A stretch of 64,000 nt of DNA from an uncultured Campylobacterales bacterium (GCA_947503785.1 CANNFB010000002.1:298294-362293), one strand, 5' to 3'. Positions 8,242 through 17,336 are shown, counted from the stretch's first letter. Made by a program: numbers and translations. The notes: a model not told the origin generated them from the letters alone.

Positions 8242-11200
8242 CTAATGACTTAAATCACAATCTTCCATCTTCCCATCTTTTCTTAGTGCTAATATATAAA
8301 AGATTGAAGGTATTACAATAAGTGTTAAGAATGCCGAAGATATCATACCTCCAATCATTGGAGCAGCAATTCTTTGCATTACTTCACTCCCTACTCCATC
8401 TATATACATAATAGGAATAAGTCCTCCCAAAATTGCAAATAAAGTCATAAGTTTAGGACGTAATCTTAATACTGCACCTTTATAAATAGCATGAAAGATA
8501 TGTGTTTTCTCTATGTCAATACATTTTTCTTTTAACTCATGCATTGCTTCATGTAAATATACAATCATAACTATGGAAGTTTCAGCTGCAACTCCTAAGA
8601 GTGCTAAGAACCCGACAATAACAGCAATTGAGATATTAAAATCTAAGAAGTCTAAATAAAATATTCCTCCAGTTAATGCAAATGGTAATGTAAAGAAAAT
8701 AATCATTGTATATGTAATATTTCTTAGTGCAAAATATATAAGAATAAATATAATTACAAAGGTAAAAGGAATAATATATGTTAATCTTGCCATTGCAGAT
8801 TCTAGATACTCACTTTGTCCTGCCCATTCATAATAGAACCCCGTAGGAATCTTTACATCTTCTAATAATGCTTTTGCTTCATCTTTATATTGTTTTGCAG
8901 AAATTCCTGTTTTTGGTGTAATATATATAAAGTTTACATTTAATGCTTTTTCTGACTTAATAATAGAAGGGCCTTCTTCATATTTAAGTTCTGCAAACAT
9001 TTCAAGAGGTTGGAATCCAAGTTTTGTTTTAACTTGTAAGTTACGTAAACTTGTAATATCTTCTCTTTGAGTTGTTTCAAATCTTAAACTCATAGGATAA
9101 CGCTCTAATCCATCTAAAAATGTTGATACTTTTGCACCTGCGACTCCAAGAGATACAGTTGATAAAACATCATTTTTATTAATTCCATATCTTGATATCA
9201 TTTCTTCATCTATATTGATATTTAAATAATATCCTGAATTAATCTTATCAGTTGAAACAGAAAGTGTTTTATCAAACTTTTTTAATTTTTGTTCAATTAA
9301 ACCTGCTGTAGCTTCAAGTTTTTGGTGATTGTTTCCATATAATTTTATTCCTAAAGGTGTTCTAATACCAGTAAGAAGCATATCTATTCTTCCTCTAATT
9401 GGATATGTCCAAGAATTAATAAGACCTGCTACTTGCAGTTTCTCATCCATTTCTTCCATTAGTTTTTTATATGTCATTCCCTCTCGCCATTGATCTTCAG
9501 GTTTAAAAGTAATAATTGTTTCAATCATTGCTAAGGGTGCTGGATCAGTTGCGGTATCTGCACGCCCTGCTTTTCCAAATACAGTTTCAACTTCAGGAAA
9601 GGATTTTATAATTTTATCAGTTTTAAATGTTAGCTCTTTAGCTAAATCAATACCTAATCCATAAGGAGTTACAGGCATATACATAAATACTGTTTCATTC
9701 ATCATTGGCATAAATTCCCAGTTTTGTTTTTTATAAACTGGATATGATAATACAATAGTTGCTATAAATGCTACAACAACTAAGTATCTAAATTTTAATG
9801 ATAATTTTAAAAGGGGAGAATAAAGAAAGATAAAAAATCTATTTAACCAGTTTTTATTTTCATTCATTATTTTTCCTCTTATAAAGAAGACCATTAAAAT
9901 TGGTACAACAGTTATAGAAAGAATTGCTCCAGATATCATTGCAAAGGATTTAGTAAAAGCTAAAGGAGTGAATAGTCTTCCTTCTTGACCAGTTAAAGCA
10001 AAGATTGGTAGAAAAGAAACTACAACTAAAATAAGAGCAAAAAAGATAGGACGCCCTACTTGTTTTGCTGATTTAATTATAATTGATATTCTCTCTTCAT
10101 TTGAGATATTCTCTTTTCCTTGAAGATATTTATGAGCATTTTCAACCATTACAATTGTGGCATCTACCATAGCACCAATTGCAATTGCAATTCCACCTAA
10201 ACTCATAATATTTGAACCCATACCAAAAGCTTTCATAAGTAAAAATGTAATTAATACTGTAAGTGGTAAAGTAATGATAATAATAAGAGCTGATCTAAAA
10301 TGGAATAAAAAAAGTCCAGTTATAATCATAACAATAATTGATTCTTCAAGTAATGTATTTGTTAAAGTATCAATTGCTTTATCAATAAGTGAGCTTCTAT
10401 CATAAGTTTCAACTACTTCAACACCATCCACTCTTAAAGTTTTTATCTTTTCTTTTACAGCTTTTATAACAGCGTATGGATTTTCCCCATATCTAACTAC
10501 TACAATACCACCAACAGTATTACCTTCACCATTTAAATCAGCCATACCACGTCTATTTGAAGAAGTAATGTTTACCTCAGCAATATCTTTAATCTTTAGA
10601 GGAATAGAATCCGTAGTTTTTACAGTAATATTTTCAATATCAACTACACTTTGTAAATAACCTTTGGCTTGAATCATATGTTCAAAACCATTTTCTAAGA
10701 TTATTCGTCCACCTTTTTCATCGTTGTTTTTACTTATTGCATTTTTAACATCTTTGATGCTTAAATTATATTGAACTAATTTATCTTGATCTAGTGTAAT
10801 CTCATAGTTTTTAATAAAACCACCAATAGATGCAATCTCACTAACACCATCAACACCAAGTAATGCATACTTATAATAATAGTCTTGTAAAGTTCGTAAT
10901 TCATCTAAAGATTTTGTATCAGATTTTAAAGCATATTCATAAGCCCAACCAACACCAGTTGCATCTGGACCAATTGCTACATTTACACCTTGAGGGAAAG
11001 TACCTTGTAATTGAGATAATTGTTCTAGGATTCTATTTCTTGAATCATATAAATCAGTACCATCTTTAAAAATTATATATATTAATCCATTTTGAAAAGA
11101 ACTCATCGCTCTTACTGTATCAATATTAGGTAAAGACATAAGATTTGAAATCAAAGGGTAAGATACTTGCTCTTCAATAGTTTTAGGACTCTGCCCTGCC

Positions 11201-11358
11201 CACTTAACTTGCACAATTACTTGAGGAGGAGATAAATCAGGTAAGGCATCTAATGCTGTATTCTTAACAGCCCAAATAGATGCAAAAGTTAAAATGATTA
11301 CTGAAAATAGTATTAAGAACTTATTTCTTATACTATATGATATTATACTTTCAACCAT
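8242..11358 (-). CDS. cusA: CusA-like heavy-metal efflux RND transporter, inner-membrane pump
   Basis: A 1038-aa RND protein of the heavy-metal (HME) subfamily that exports monovalent copper/silver or a divalent metal across the envelope by proton antiport. It starts with the usual VESIISYSIRNKFLILFSVII helix 1. The proton-relay helix 4 includes GGIAIAIGAMVDATIVMVENAHK, and the C-terminal half has AAPMIGGMISSAFLTL. The periplasmic segment has GKAGRADTATDPAPLAMIET and RIDMLLTGIRTPLGIKLYG, which is the CusA rather than CzcA style. The Met of RIDML, part of the copper relay in E. coli CusA, is kept. The gene follows the adaptor gene by 9 nt and ends the cus-like operon. The metal is inferred to be copper or silver. 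Confidence 0.92.
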   Translation of the reverse strand: MVESIISYSIRNKFLILFSVIILTFASIWAVKNTALDALPDLSPPQVIVQVKWAGQSPKTIEEQVSYPLISNLMSLPNIDTVRAMSSFQNGLIYIIFKDGTDLYDSRNRILEQLSQLQGTFPQGVNVAIGPDATGVGWAYEYALKSDTKSLDELRTLQDYYYKYALLGVDGVSEIASIGGFIKNYEITLDQDKLVQYNLSIKDVKNAISKNNDEKGGRIILENGFEHMIQAKGYLQSVVDIENITVKTTDSIPLKIKDIAEVNITSSNRRGMADLNGEGNTVGGIVVVRYGENPYAVIKAVKEKIKTLRVDGVEVVETYDRSSLIDKAIDTLTNTLLEESIIVMIITGLFLFHFRSALIIIITLPLTVLITFLLMKAFGMGSNIMSLGGIAIAIGAMVDATIVMVENAHKYLQGKENISNEERISIIIKSAKQVGRPIFFALILVVVSFLPIFALTGQEGRLFTPLAFTKSFAMISGAILSITVVPILMVFFIRGKIMNENKNWLNRFFIFLYSPLLKLSLKFRYLVVVAFIATIVLSYPVYKKQNWEFMPMMNETVFMYMPVTPYGLGIDLAKELTFKTDKIIKSFPEVETVFGKAGRADTATDPAPLAMIETIITFKPEDQWREGMTYKKLMEEMDEKLQVAGLINSWTYPIRGRIDMLLTGIRTPLGIKLYGNNHQKLEATAGLIEQKLKKFDKTLSVSTDKINSGYYLNINIDEEMISRYGINKNDVLSTVSLGVAGAKVSTFLDGLERYPMSLRFETTQREDITSLRNLQVKTKLGFQPLEMFAELKYEEGPSIIKSEKALNVNFIYITPKTGISAKQYKDEAKALLEDVKIPTGFYYEWAGQSEYLESAMARLTYIIPFTFVIIFILIYFALRNITYTMIIFFTLPFALTGGIFYLDFLDFNISIAVIVGFLALLGVAAETSIVMIVYLHEAMHELKEKCIDIEKTHIFHAIYKGAVLRLRPKLMTLFAILGGLIPIMYIDGVGSEVMQRIAAPMIGGMISSAFLTLIVIPSIFYILALRKDGKMEDCDLSH

Positions 11359-11367
11359 TACTATTCC

Positions 11368-12387
11368 CTACCAATCATCATCAGAGTCAGAGTCATATAA
11401 GGCATTTGTAACAGCATCTGAATCTAATAAGAATAAAGCATTGTTTATAACTTTGTCACCTGCAGATAAACCATCTAGTATTTCATATTTATTCGTACTA
11501 ATTCTTTTAGCTTCTACCTTTACAGGTTCAAACTCTTTTTCTGAGATTGGCTTAAATACAAAATGGTTACTTCCTTTACTCAATACTGCTGTTTTTGGTA
11601 AAGTTAACATTGTTTTATTAACAGATTTGATTTTAACACTTGCAAACATATTTGGATATATACTTAAGTCTTTATTATCAATTATAAATCTTACATCTAC
11701 CGTTTTGTTTTTTTCATTTACCATAGGATAAATAAAATCTACTTTAGATTTTACAGCTTGTGTTAAACCATCTATATAAATATAAGCACTCATGTCTTTT
11801 TTAATAAAATTTAAATCTTTTTGATAAACCTGTGCTATAAACCATAATTTATTTATATCTGCTAATTGTAAAAGAAGTTTTCCTTTTTTAACTGCACTAT
11901 TCTTATTAATATTCTTCTTTATCACTAAGGCATTAAGTGGAGATAAAACTTTGATGCCTGATATTGAACTTTTATTTCTTTTTATTTTATTAATCTCTTG
12001 TTTGTCTAGGTCTAATACTTTAAGTTTTTCTAGTGAACTTCTATAAAGATTCTTATTTATACTTCTTGATATTTGTATCTCTTTTTGTATACTTAATATT
12101 GTATCACTGTATACCGAAAATAAAGGCTCACCTTTTTTTACATACATTAAGTTTTTATCTGCATTTAGATTAGTTACAAAACCATCATACCTTGTAACGA
12201 TATCTACAACATTTGATTCATCAATTTTTGTTTTTCCATAAAAACTTTTAGTAATACCAATTTTTTCTTCTTTTACTAATACTGTTTTTTTATTAAACAG
12301 TTGCTCTACTTCTATAATTTTTGCATCCATTACGCTAATTGTAAGAAGCGATAAAAAGGAAGCTTTTAAATACTTTATTATATTCAT
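11368..12387 (-). CDS. cusB: CusB-like periplasmic adaptor (membrane fusion protein)
   Basis: Efflux RND adaptor of 339 aa linking pump and outer-membrane channel. A signal peptide covers residues 1-22. Barrel-sandwich halves flank a short helical hairpin (DTILSIQKEIQISRSINKNL then KIKRNKSSISGIKVLSPLNA), followed by beta-barrel (KLWFIAQVYQKDLNFIKKD) and membrane-proximal domains (TLPKTAVLSKGSNHFVF, EILDGLSAGDKVINNALFLLDSD). It is shorter than E. coli CusB (about 407 aa), and it ends in an acidic tail, YDSDSDDDW. Its start overlaps the stop of the channel gene by one base, so the two are probably translationally coupled. Confidence 0.88.
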   Translation of the reverse strand: MNIIKYLKASFLSLLTISVMDAKIIEVEQLFNKKTVLVKEEKIGITKSFYGKTKIDESNVVDIVTRYDGFVTNLNADKNLMYVKKGEPLFSVYSDTILSIQKEIQISRSINKNLYRSSLEKLKVLDLDKQEINKIKRNKSSISGIKVLSPLNALVIKKNINKNSAVKKGKLLLQLADINKLWFIAQVYQKDLNFIKKDMSAYIYIDGLTQAVKSKVDFIYPMVNEKNKTVDVRFIIDNKDLSIYPNMFASVKIKSVNKTMLTLPKTAVLSKGSNHFVFKPISEKEFEPVKVEAKRISTNKYEILDGLSAGDKVINNALFLLDSDAVTNALYDSDSDDDW

Positions 12388-13580
12388 TATTTAACCTTTG
12401 CCATATAATATTTTGATTTTGAATAGTTTGAGAAATACTCTGTTAATTGATCATAAGATTTAAGTTCATAAGATATTAACTCATTTAGATTACGTATTGC
12501 CATTTGAGGTTTAATTCCTGAAAAGCTATTGTAATTCTCAATATTCTTTTGTATTTTTTGTTTTAAAGGAATAATAGTTTTATTAATTAATGAATAATTT
12601 GAATATGCATTATTAATATTATTTTGAAGAGAACGTAGTTCAATTTTAAAGTTCTGTTTAGTATCTTCTAAATTACTACTTTCTTCATTTGCTTTAATTT
12701 TTTGTTTTAAAGCTTTTACTTTTTCTGTTTTATATAAAGACAAGGGAATACTTACTGAGATATTTGCATAATCTTTAAACTTAGAATCTCTATTAAAATA
12801 GGCAACATTAACTTTTATATCGCCTTTCTCATTTTCAAGTTCTAATTTTGAAAGCTCATTAAATTTACGTATTTTTTCTTCTTGCATTCTTATCTTCGGA
12901 TGATTTTGTATATCCATATTTAAAACTAGCTCTTCTATTTCTACGGAAGCATCAATAGTATCAATTTTTTCATACGAGATTTGTTCTAATTTTAAATATA
13001 GATTATTTATCATATTTTTTAGATTTTGTTTTTGAATTTGAACATTTGAATATGCTACTTTTGCATTTAGTATTTCATTTTGGCTTGATTTACCAAGTGA
13101 GTATAATGCTTGAGATAGTTTTTCTACCTTTTTTATATTTTTTTCATACTTACTTAAAAGTTTTAATTTTTTTTCTAAAATTAAAATATTATATGAAATC
13201 TCATATAATTTAGATTTTAGTATTAGTTTTTTATCTTCTAATTGTAAAGTAACAATATTCTTATCTTTTTGTGAGATTTCTTCTTTAATATCTAGCTTAT
13301 TTCCAACAGGAATAACTTGAGAAAAACCAATATATTGTCCCTGCATTGCTTCTGCATCTCTTTTAAAAGGTTCATCAAAATGAATATCATTTACACCAAG
13401 TGTAAGAGTAGGATTCTTCCATTTTCTTGAAAGTTTAATATTCTCATCTGCAACATTTATTGAAGATTGAATACTTTTTAAGTTTTGATTATTTTTTAAA
13501 GCAGTATCTACTATTTCATCAAGACTTAATGCAAAGCTCGATGAAATTAAAAAAGATAGAGCTATTGCTATCTTTTTCAT
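12387..13580 (-). CDS. cusC: CusC/TolC-like outer-membrane efflux protein
   Basis: Outer-membrane channel component of the tripartite RND system, 397 aa, with signal peptide MKKIAIALSFLISSSFA. It shows the repeated long coiled-coil architecture of the OEP family: SLDEIVDTALKNNQNLKSIQ near the N-terminus and long Lys/Glu/Asn-rich helices throughout. There is no N-terminal lipobox cysteine, unlike E. coli CusC. It lies between the FixH-like gene and the adaptor with one-base overlaps on both sides. Sequence divergence makes the family call depend partly on context. Confidence 0.85.
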   Translation of the reverse strand: MKKIAIALSFLISSSFALSLDEIVDTALKNNQNLKSIQSSINVADENIKLSRKWKNPTLTLGVNDIHFDEPFKRDAEAMQGQYIGFSQVIPVGNKLDIKEEISQKDKNIVTLQLEDKKLILKSKLYEISYNILILEKKLKLLSKYEKNIKKVEKLSQALYSLGKSSQNEILNAKVAYSNVQIQKQNLKNMINNLYLKLEQISYEKIDTIDASVEIEELVLNMDIQNHPKIRMQEEKIRKFNELSKLELENEKGDIKVNVAYFNRDSKFKDYANISVSIPLSLYKTEKVKALKQKIKANEESSNLEDTKQNFKIELRSLQNNINNAYSNYSLINKTIIPLKQKIQKNIENYNSFSGIKPQMAIRNLNELISYELKSYDQLTEYFSNYSKSKYYMAKVK

Positions 13581-13963
13581 TAGATATTCACGCTTCCTCT
13601 AACAGTATGAATCTTTCCATCTTTAGATTTAAACTTTAAGTGATACTGCCATGTTCCACCCATTGCAAAATTAACCATCATTTTATATGAACCATCTACT
13701 AATTTAGCTTTTGCTTTGTATTCCATATATGGCATACCTGGCATTTCTGGCATAAATACCTTTATCTTTACTTTTGCATCTCTTACTTCATTTCCATCTT
13801 TACTTAATTGTACATAGATATCATTATTTCCAACAATAAGTGATTTTTCTGATGTTAATTTAACGTCATAGCCATTTTTTTCTCCCATTTGAGATAATGG
13901 TTCAGCATTTAAAATACCAACTGCTAACAACATTGTTAGAATTACTTTGAATAAATTTTTCAT
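13580..13963 (-). CDS. FixH/YtkA-like periplasmic protein with Met-rich motif, first gene of the cus-like operon
   Basis: A 127-aa secreted protein (signal peptide to about residue 20, AVGILNA). The mature part is an Ig-like beta-sandwich resembling FixH/YtkA-type domains: GYDVKLTSEKSLIVGNNDIYVQLSKD and WQYHLKFKSKDGKIHTVRGSV. In the middle, VFMPEMPGMPYMEYKAK carries four regularly spaced methionines, and a further FAMGG follows. These are plausible soft-metal (Cu+/Ag+) ligands. It leads the efflux operon directly behind the predicted operator, so it may act as a periplasmic metal carrier in the place of CusF. That role is inferred; no CusF similarity is seen. Confidence 0.8.
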   Translation of the reverse strand: MKNLFKVILTMLLAVGILNAEPLSQMGEKNGYDVKLTSEKSLIVGNNDIYVQLSKDGNEVRDAKVKIKVFMPEMPGMPYMEYKAKAKLVDGSYKMMVNFAMGGTWQYHLKFKSKDGKIHTVRGSVNI

Positions 13964-13995
13964 TTATATACTCCGTTTTTAAATTTTATGAGGGA

Positions 13996-14001
13996 ATTGT
14001 A
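13996..14001 (-). promoter_or_regulatory. -10 box (TACAAT) of the cus-like operon
   Basis: Minus-strand TACAAT lies 9 nt downstream of the direct repeat at 14011-14031 and about 33 nt upstream of the FixH-like ATG. The repeat covers the position expected for a -35 box, which is the arrangement of a promoter activated by a regulator bound over -35. Confidence 0.6.
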
Positions 14002-14010
14002 TCGGTTTTA

Positions 14011-14032
14011 TGTGGAGTGAGTGTGGAGTGAT
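14011..14032 (-). promoter_or_regulatory. direct-repeat operator (TGTGGAGTGA x2, 11-bp period) upstream of the cus-like operon
   Basis: The ten-base unit TGTGGAGTGA is repeated perfectly at 14011-14020 and 14022-14031. The 11-bp period places both copies on the same helix face, as for OmpR-family tandem half-sites. It lies between the kinase stop codon and the FixH-like gene. A related repeat precedes the peptide gene at 8214. Confidence 0.7.
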
Positions 14033-14049
14033 CCTCTCTTTAAAAAACG

Positions 14050-15126
14050 CTAGAAATGAAGAAAGAAAGTGGTACCTATATTTTTTTTAGATTGTACATC
14101 TATTTTGATATTATACTTAGCACAAATATGACTTACAATATTAAGACCTATTCCAAAACCACCCTGTTCTTTTGTGGCTCTATAGTATCTTTTATAAATA
14201 TCATCTAGTTTATTTTTATCTATACCTATACCTGTATCTTCAATTGTAAAAGTTTTATTTTTTAAAGATATATTTATTTGTCCGCTTACTTTATTGTATT
14301 TTATTGCATTTGAAATTAGATTATTTATTACTCTTATTGCATCATCTTTATTTATAAAGTATTCAAAGTTTTCTAGTGATGTATTTATTTTAATTTTTTT
14401 CTTTGAAGCTAAGGGTTCAAGGTACTCTAACTGCTCTAAAATCAACTTATCTAAATCTATTTTTTCACTAGTTTTATTTTCATCATTTTTTTGTAAAAAA
14501 ATATATGTTAGGTCTTTATATATTTCAGATACTCTTTTAGCACTTAATCTTACTCTTTGGATTTGTTTTTCGCTTAAACTTTCTTTTTCTGTTGACATTA
14601 AAATTGCTGTTATTGGAGTATTTAGCTCATGGGTTGTATCTCTAATAAAATTATTAAGTTTTTCTCTCTCTTCTTTTATTGGCTTTAAAAAAAGTTTTGC
14701 TAAATAAAAACCTGTTAGGGACACCATAGAGTATAAAAAAAGAAAAAAGAAAATGATATTTAAGATTAACTCTTCAACTTTTTCAAAATATACATTCTCT
14801 TCAATTGCAATATAATAAACATCTAAATGTCCAAGGGTTGATTTATCTATTAGTATAAAATGTTTTTTATCTTCTTGAATAATATCTTTTGAAAAATCTA
14901 TTTTGGCATCAAGGTTTCCAAATATCTTTTCTTTCTTTTCATTGTAAAAAGATATCTTATACTCATTTGTATCTAATATTTCAGATCTATCAAAAGCAGT
15001 TTCTGTCATATGTGAAAAAATTATTTTTGATGAAATTTTTGAAACTACATTTTGCATATTTGATTTTGCTAAGTCAAAATATAATCTTTTTTCATTTTGA
15101 AAATAAAAAAAAGCAATAAGTAACAT
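14050..15126 (-). CDS. sensor histidine kinase of the metal-response two-component system
   Basis: Membrane sensor kinase with a short periplasmic domain (about residues 12-115), second helix (ILNIIFFFLFLYSMVSLTGFYLA), HisKA box RDTTHELNTPITAIL with H166, and HATPase_c motifs NLISNAIKYN, IEDTGIGID and FGIGLNIVSHI. It is the partner of the regulator just upstream. The first ATG (15126) would start inside the first membrane helix. The frame stays open upstream to a stop at 15205-15207 and encodes SEKRTFIRFLSLYLGSSLIL, which completes a normal first helix, but no ATG, GTG or TTG exists there. The true start is probably non-canonical (for example ACG at 15192), or the gene is start-damaged. Confidence 0.88.
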   Translation of the reverse strand: MLLIAFFYFQNEKRLYFDLAKSNMQNVVSKISSKIIFSHMTETAFDRSEILDTNEYKISFYNEKKEKIFGNLDAKIDFSKDIIQEDKKHFILIDKSTLGHLDVYYIAIEENVYFEKVEELILNIIFFFLFLYSMVSLTGFYLAKLFLKPIKEEREKLNNFIRDTTHELNTPITAILMSTEKESLSEKQIQRVRLSAKRVSEIYKDLTYIFLQKNDENKTSEKIDLDKLILEQLEYLEPLASKKKIKINTSLENFEYFINKDDAIRVINNLISNAIKYNKVSGQINISLKNKTFTIEDTGIGIDKNKLDDIYKRYYRATKEQGGFGIGLNIVSHICAKYNIKIDVQSKKNIGTTFFLHF

Positions 15127-15184
15127 TAAGATAAGAGATGAACCTAAATACAGGCTAAGAAATCTAATAAAAGTTCTTTTTTCA

Positions 15185-15844
15185 CTAAGCGTTAAATCGA
15201 TAACCTACCCCTCTTGTATTTAAAATATAATCTTCTCCTAGTATCTTTCGTAGGTTTTTTATATATGTTCGAATAGTTGAGGCAAGGGGTGAGTCTTCAT
15301 AAGCCCAAACATTTAAACTTAATTCTTCTATACTTACATTCTTGTTTTTATTTTTGATTAAATACAATAAAACTTCACACTCTTTTTGTGCAATATGAAT
15401 CTCTTTATTATCTATTTGAATAAATAAGTTTTTGCTATCTAAAAATATATTTCTGGATAATTCTATTTTAGAAGTAGGAGAAATATTATGTAATCTTCTA
15501 ATATTATTAATACGTAAATCTAACTCTTTTAATTCAAAGGGTTTTTTTATATAATCATCGCAACCGACACTAAAACCTACTTCAATATCTTCAAGCATAT
15601 TTGCAGATGTTATAAAAATAGCTGGAGTCTTTATATCTTTACTTCTTATATCTTCTAATAACTCAAAACCAGAGATATTTGGAACATTTACATCTAAAAG
15701 TAGTAAGTCAAAAGTTTTGGAATAGATTTTTTCTTGAGCACTTTCACCATCAAAGGCACAAATAACTTCATGCTGATTTTCTTCTAAATGCTCGGAAATA
15801 ATTTCATTTAAAATAATATCATCTTCCATTAATAGTATCTTCAT
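15185..15844 (-). CDS. OmpR-family response regulator (CusR-like role)
   Basis: A 219-aa regulator with receiver domain (E7-D8-D9 acidic pocket, phospho-acceptor D51 in LLLLDVNVPNISG, K102-type lysine in DDYIKKPFELKEL) and C-terminal winged helix ending STIRTYIKNLRKILGEDYI then NTRGVGYRF. It is encoded directly upstream of the kinase, with only a short overlap with the kinase frame, and heads the metal-response locus. It is the natural candidate to bind the 11-bp-period repeats at 14011 and 8214. The metal signal is inferred from the neighbouring efflux genes. Confidence 0.92.
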   Translation of the reverse strand: MKILLMEDDIILNEIISEHLEENQHEVICAFDGESAQEKIYSKTFDLLLLDVNVPNISGFELLEDIRSKDIKTPAIFITSANMLEDIEVGFSVGCDDYIKKPFELKELDLRINNIRRLHNISPTSKIELSRNIFLDSKNLFIQIDNKEIHIAQKECEVLLYLIKNKNKNVSIEELSLNVWAYEDSPLASTIRTYIKNLRKILGEDYILNTRGVGYRFNA

Positions 15845-15876
15845 GTTCTCTCCATAGTGAAGGGTTTAAGATAAAA

Positions 15877-15912
15877 TATAGTAACCACTATAGGTACCCA
15901 GTGGCACCTATA
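15877..15912. promoter_or_regulatory. overlapping inverted repeats between gltX and the response regulator
   Basis: Two symmetric elements overlap here. TATAGT-aacc-ACTATA covers 15877-15892. TATAGGTACC and GGCACCTATA (one mismatch, 4-nt loop) cover 15889-15912. The second could terminate gltX transcripts, but no T-run follows on the minus strand. The first lies about 35 nt upstream of the regulator ATG and could be an operator. The role is undecided. Confidence 0.4.
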
Positions 15913-15926
15913 ATTAAGTCAGTTTT

Positions 15927-17336
15927 CTACTCTTTATTAAAGTTTTTCTCAATTGCTGTATTTAGTCTTGATTTTGTTTCATCAAAGCCTAAAACAGAGA
16001 TAATATCATATACTGAAGGTGCTTGTGTTCCACCTGTTAATGCGATTCTAATAGGTTGGAATAATTGAGGGAACTTTAAACCATTTTCTTCAATAAATGG
16101 TTTTGTAATTGCTTCAACATTATCAACAGAATATAACTCATCTTTATTTTCTTCTAATAAAAGTAAATACTTATTTAACATCTCCATAGTACCTTCTTTT
16201 ACAAATTTCTTACTTCCTTTAGCTTCATATGAAGTAGGAACTTCTAAAATTGTATTAACTGCTGTTTTTAATTCAATTAAAGTTTGTGCTCTTTGTTTTG
16301 CTAAATCTAAGATTTCAGTTTTTTTAGAATACTCATGAAGATCTAAATCAAAAGCTTTTAACTCTTCAACTAATCTATCATTTGAAACAGCTTTTATATA
16401 TTCAGAGTTTAGCCATAAAAGTTTTTCAGCATTATATGAAGATGCAGATTTATTAATATTATTAGGGTCAAATAATTCTAGCATTTCTTCCATTGAAAAT
16501 ACTTCTTGATCGCCATTTGACCAACCAAGTCTAACTAAAAAGTTTAAAAGTGCTTCTGGTAAATAACCATCAGCTTTATATTGCATTACATCCATAGCAC
16601 CATCTCTTTTAGATAGTTTTTTACCCTGTGGATTATTAATCATTGGCATATGATAGAATTTTGGAACATCAAAACCTAAAGCATTGTAGATTACAATTTG
16701 TTTAGGAGTATTTGAAAGGTGATCATCACCTCTTAAAACATCAGTCATTTCCATTAAATGGTCATCAATAGCAACAACAAAGTTATATATAGGCATTCCA
16801 TTAGCTCGTGCTATTACAAAGTCATCTACTTGGTTTGCATCAAATTTCATAGAACCTTTTACACCATCTTCAAACTCAATGCTTCCACTTAATGGAGCTT
16901 TGATTCTAATAACTGGGTCAATTCCTGCAGGAATTTCTGGTAATACTTTACCCTCTTCCGGTCTCCAAGTACCATCATATCTTGGATTTTCTTTCGCTCG
17001 CTCTTGTGCAGCTCTTAAGGCATCAAGTTCATCTCTACTCATATAACACTTATAAGCTTTGCCCTCTTCTAAAAGTTGATTAATATATTTTTTATAAATA
17101 TCAACTCTTTTTGATTGGTATTCAATTTCACAGTCACTTGGCATTCCAACCCAATCAAAAGCTTCTAAAATTGCTCTTACTGCATCTTCATTATTTCTAG
17201 CATTATCAGTATCTTCGATTCGAAGTTTAAACTCACCATTTGTTTTCTTAGCCCAAAGATAAGAATAAAGTGCAGTTCTAAGTCCTCCAATATGTAAATA
17301 TCCTGTTGGACTTGGTGCAAATCTTGTAATTGCCAT
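15927..17336 (-). CDS. gltX: glutamyl-tRNA synthetase
   Basis: Class I aminoacyl-tRNA synthetase, 469 aa, charging tRNA-Glu (and, in organisms lacking GlnRS, tRNA-Gln). The HIGH-type motif is PSPTGYLHIGG (residues 8-18) and the KMSKS-type motif is KKLSKRDGAMDV near residue 245. The C-terminal anticodon-binding domain is present. Campylobacterota often carry two GltX proteins, one specialised for tRNA-Gln; which one this is cannot be told here. gatB in this window fits the transamidation route. The ribosome-binding site GAGGAG lies inside the last codons of the preceding small gene. Confidence 0.96.
   Translation of the reverse strand: MAITRFAPSPTGYLHIGGLRTALYSYLWAKKTNGEFKLRIEDTDNARNNEDAVRAILEAFDWVGMPSDCEIEYQSKRVDIYKKYINQLLEEGKAYKCYMSRDELDALRAAQERAKENPRYDGTWRPEEGKVLPEIPAGIDPVIRIKAPLSGSIEFEDGVKGSMKFDANQVDDFVIARANGMPIYNFVVAIDDHLMEMTDVLRGDDHLSNTPKQIVIYNALGFDVPKFYHMPMINNPQGKKLSKRDGAMDVMQYKADGYLPEALLNFLVRLGWSNGDQEVFSMEEMLELFDPNNINKSASSYNAEKLLWLNSEYIKAVSNDRLVEELKAFDLDLHEYSKKTEILDLAKQRAQTLIELKTAVNTILEVPTSYEAKGSKKFVKEGTMEMLNKYLLLLEENKDELYSVDNVEAITKPFIEENGLKFPQLFQPIRIALTGGTQAPSVYDIISVLGFDETKSRLNTAIEKNFNKE

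Noticed and set aside
7592..8245. Long plus-strand open frame rich in His/Pro/Phe over the peptide gene
   Set aside because: It is the complement of the SCGAGKCG repeats; there is no ribosome-binding site or family similarity, and the minus-strand signal-peptide gene with its operon explains the region.
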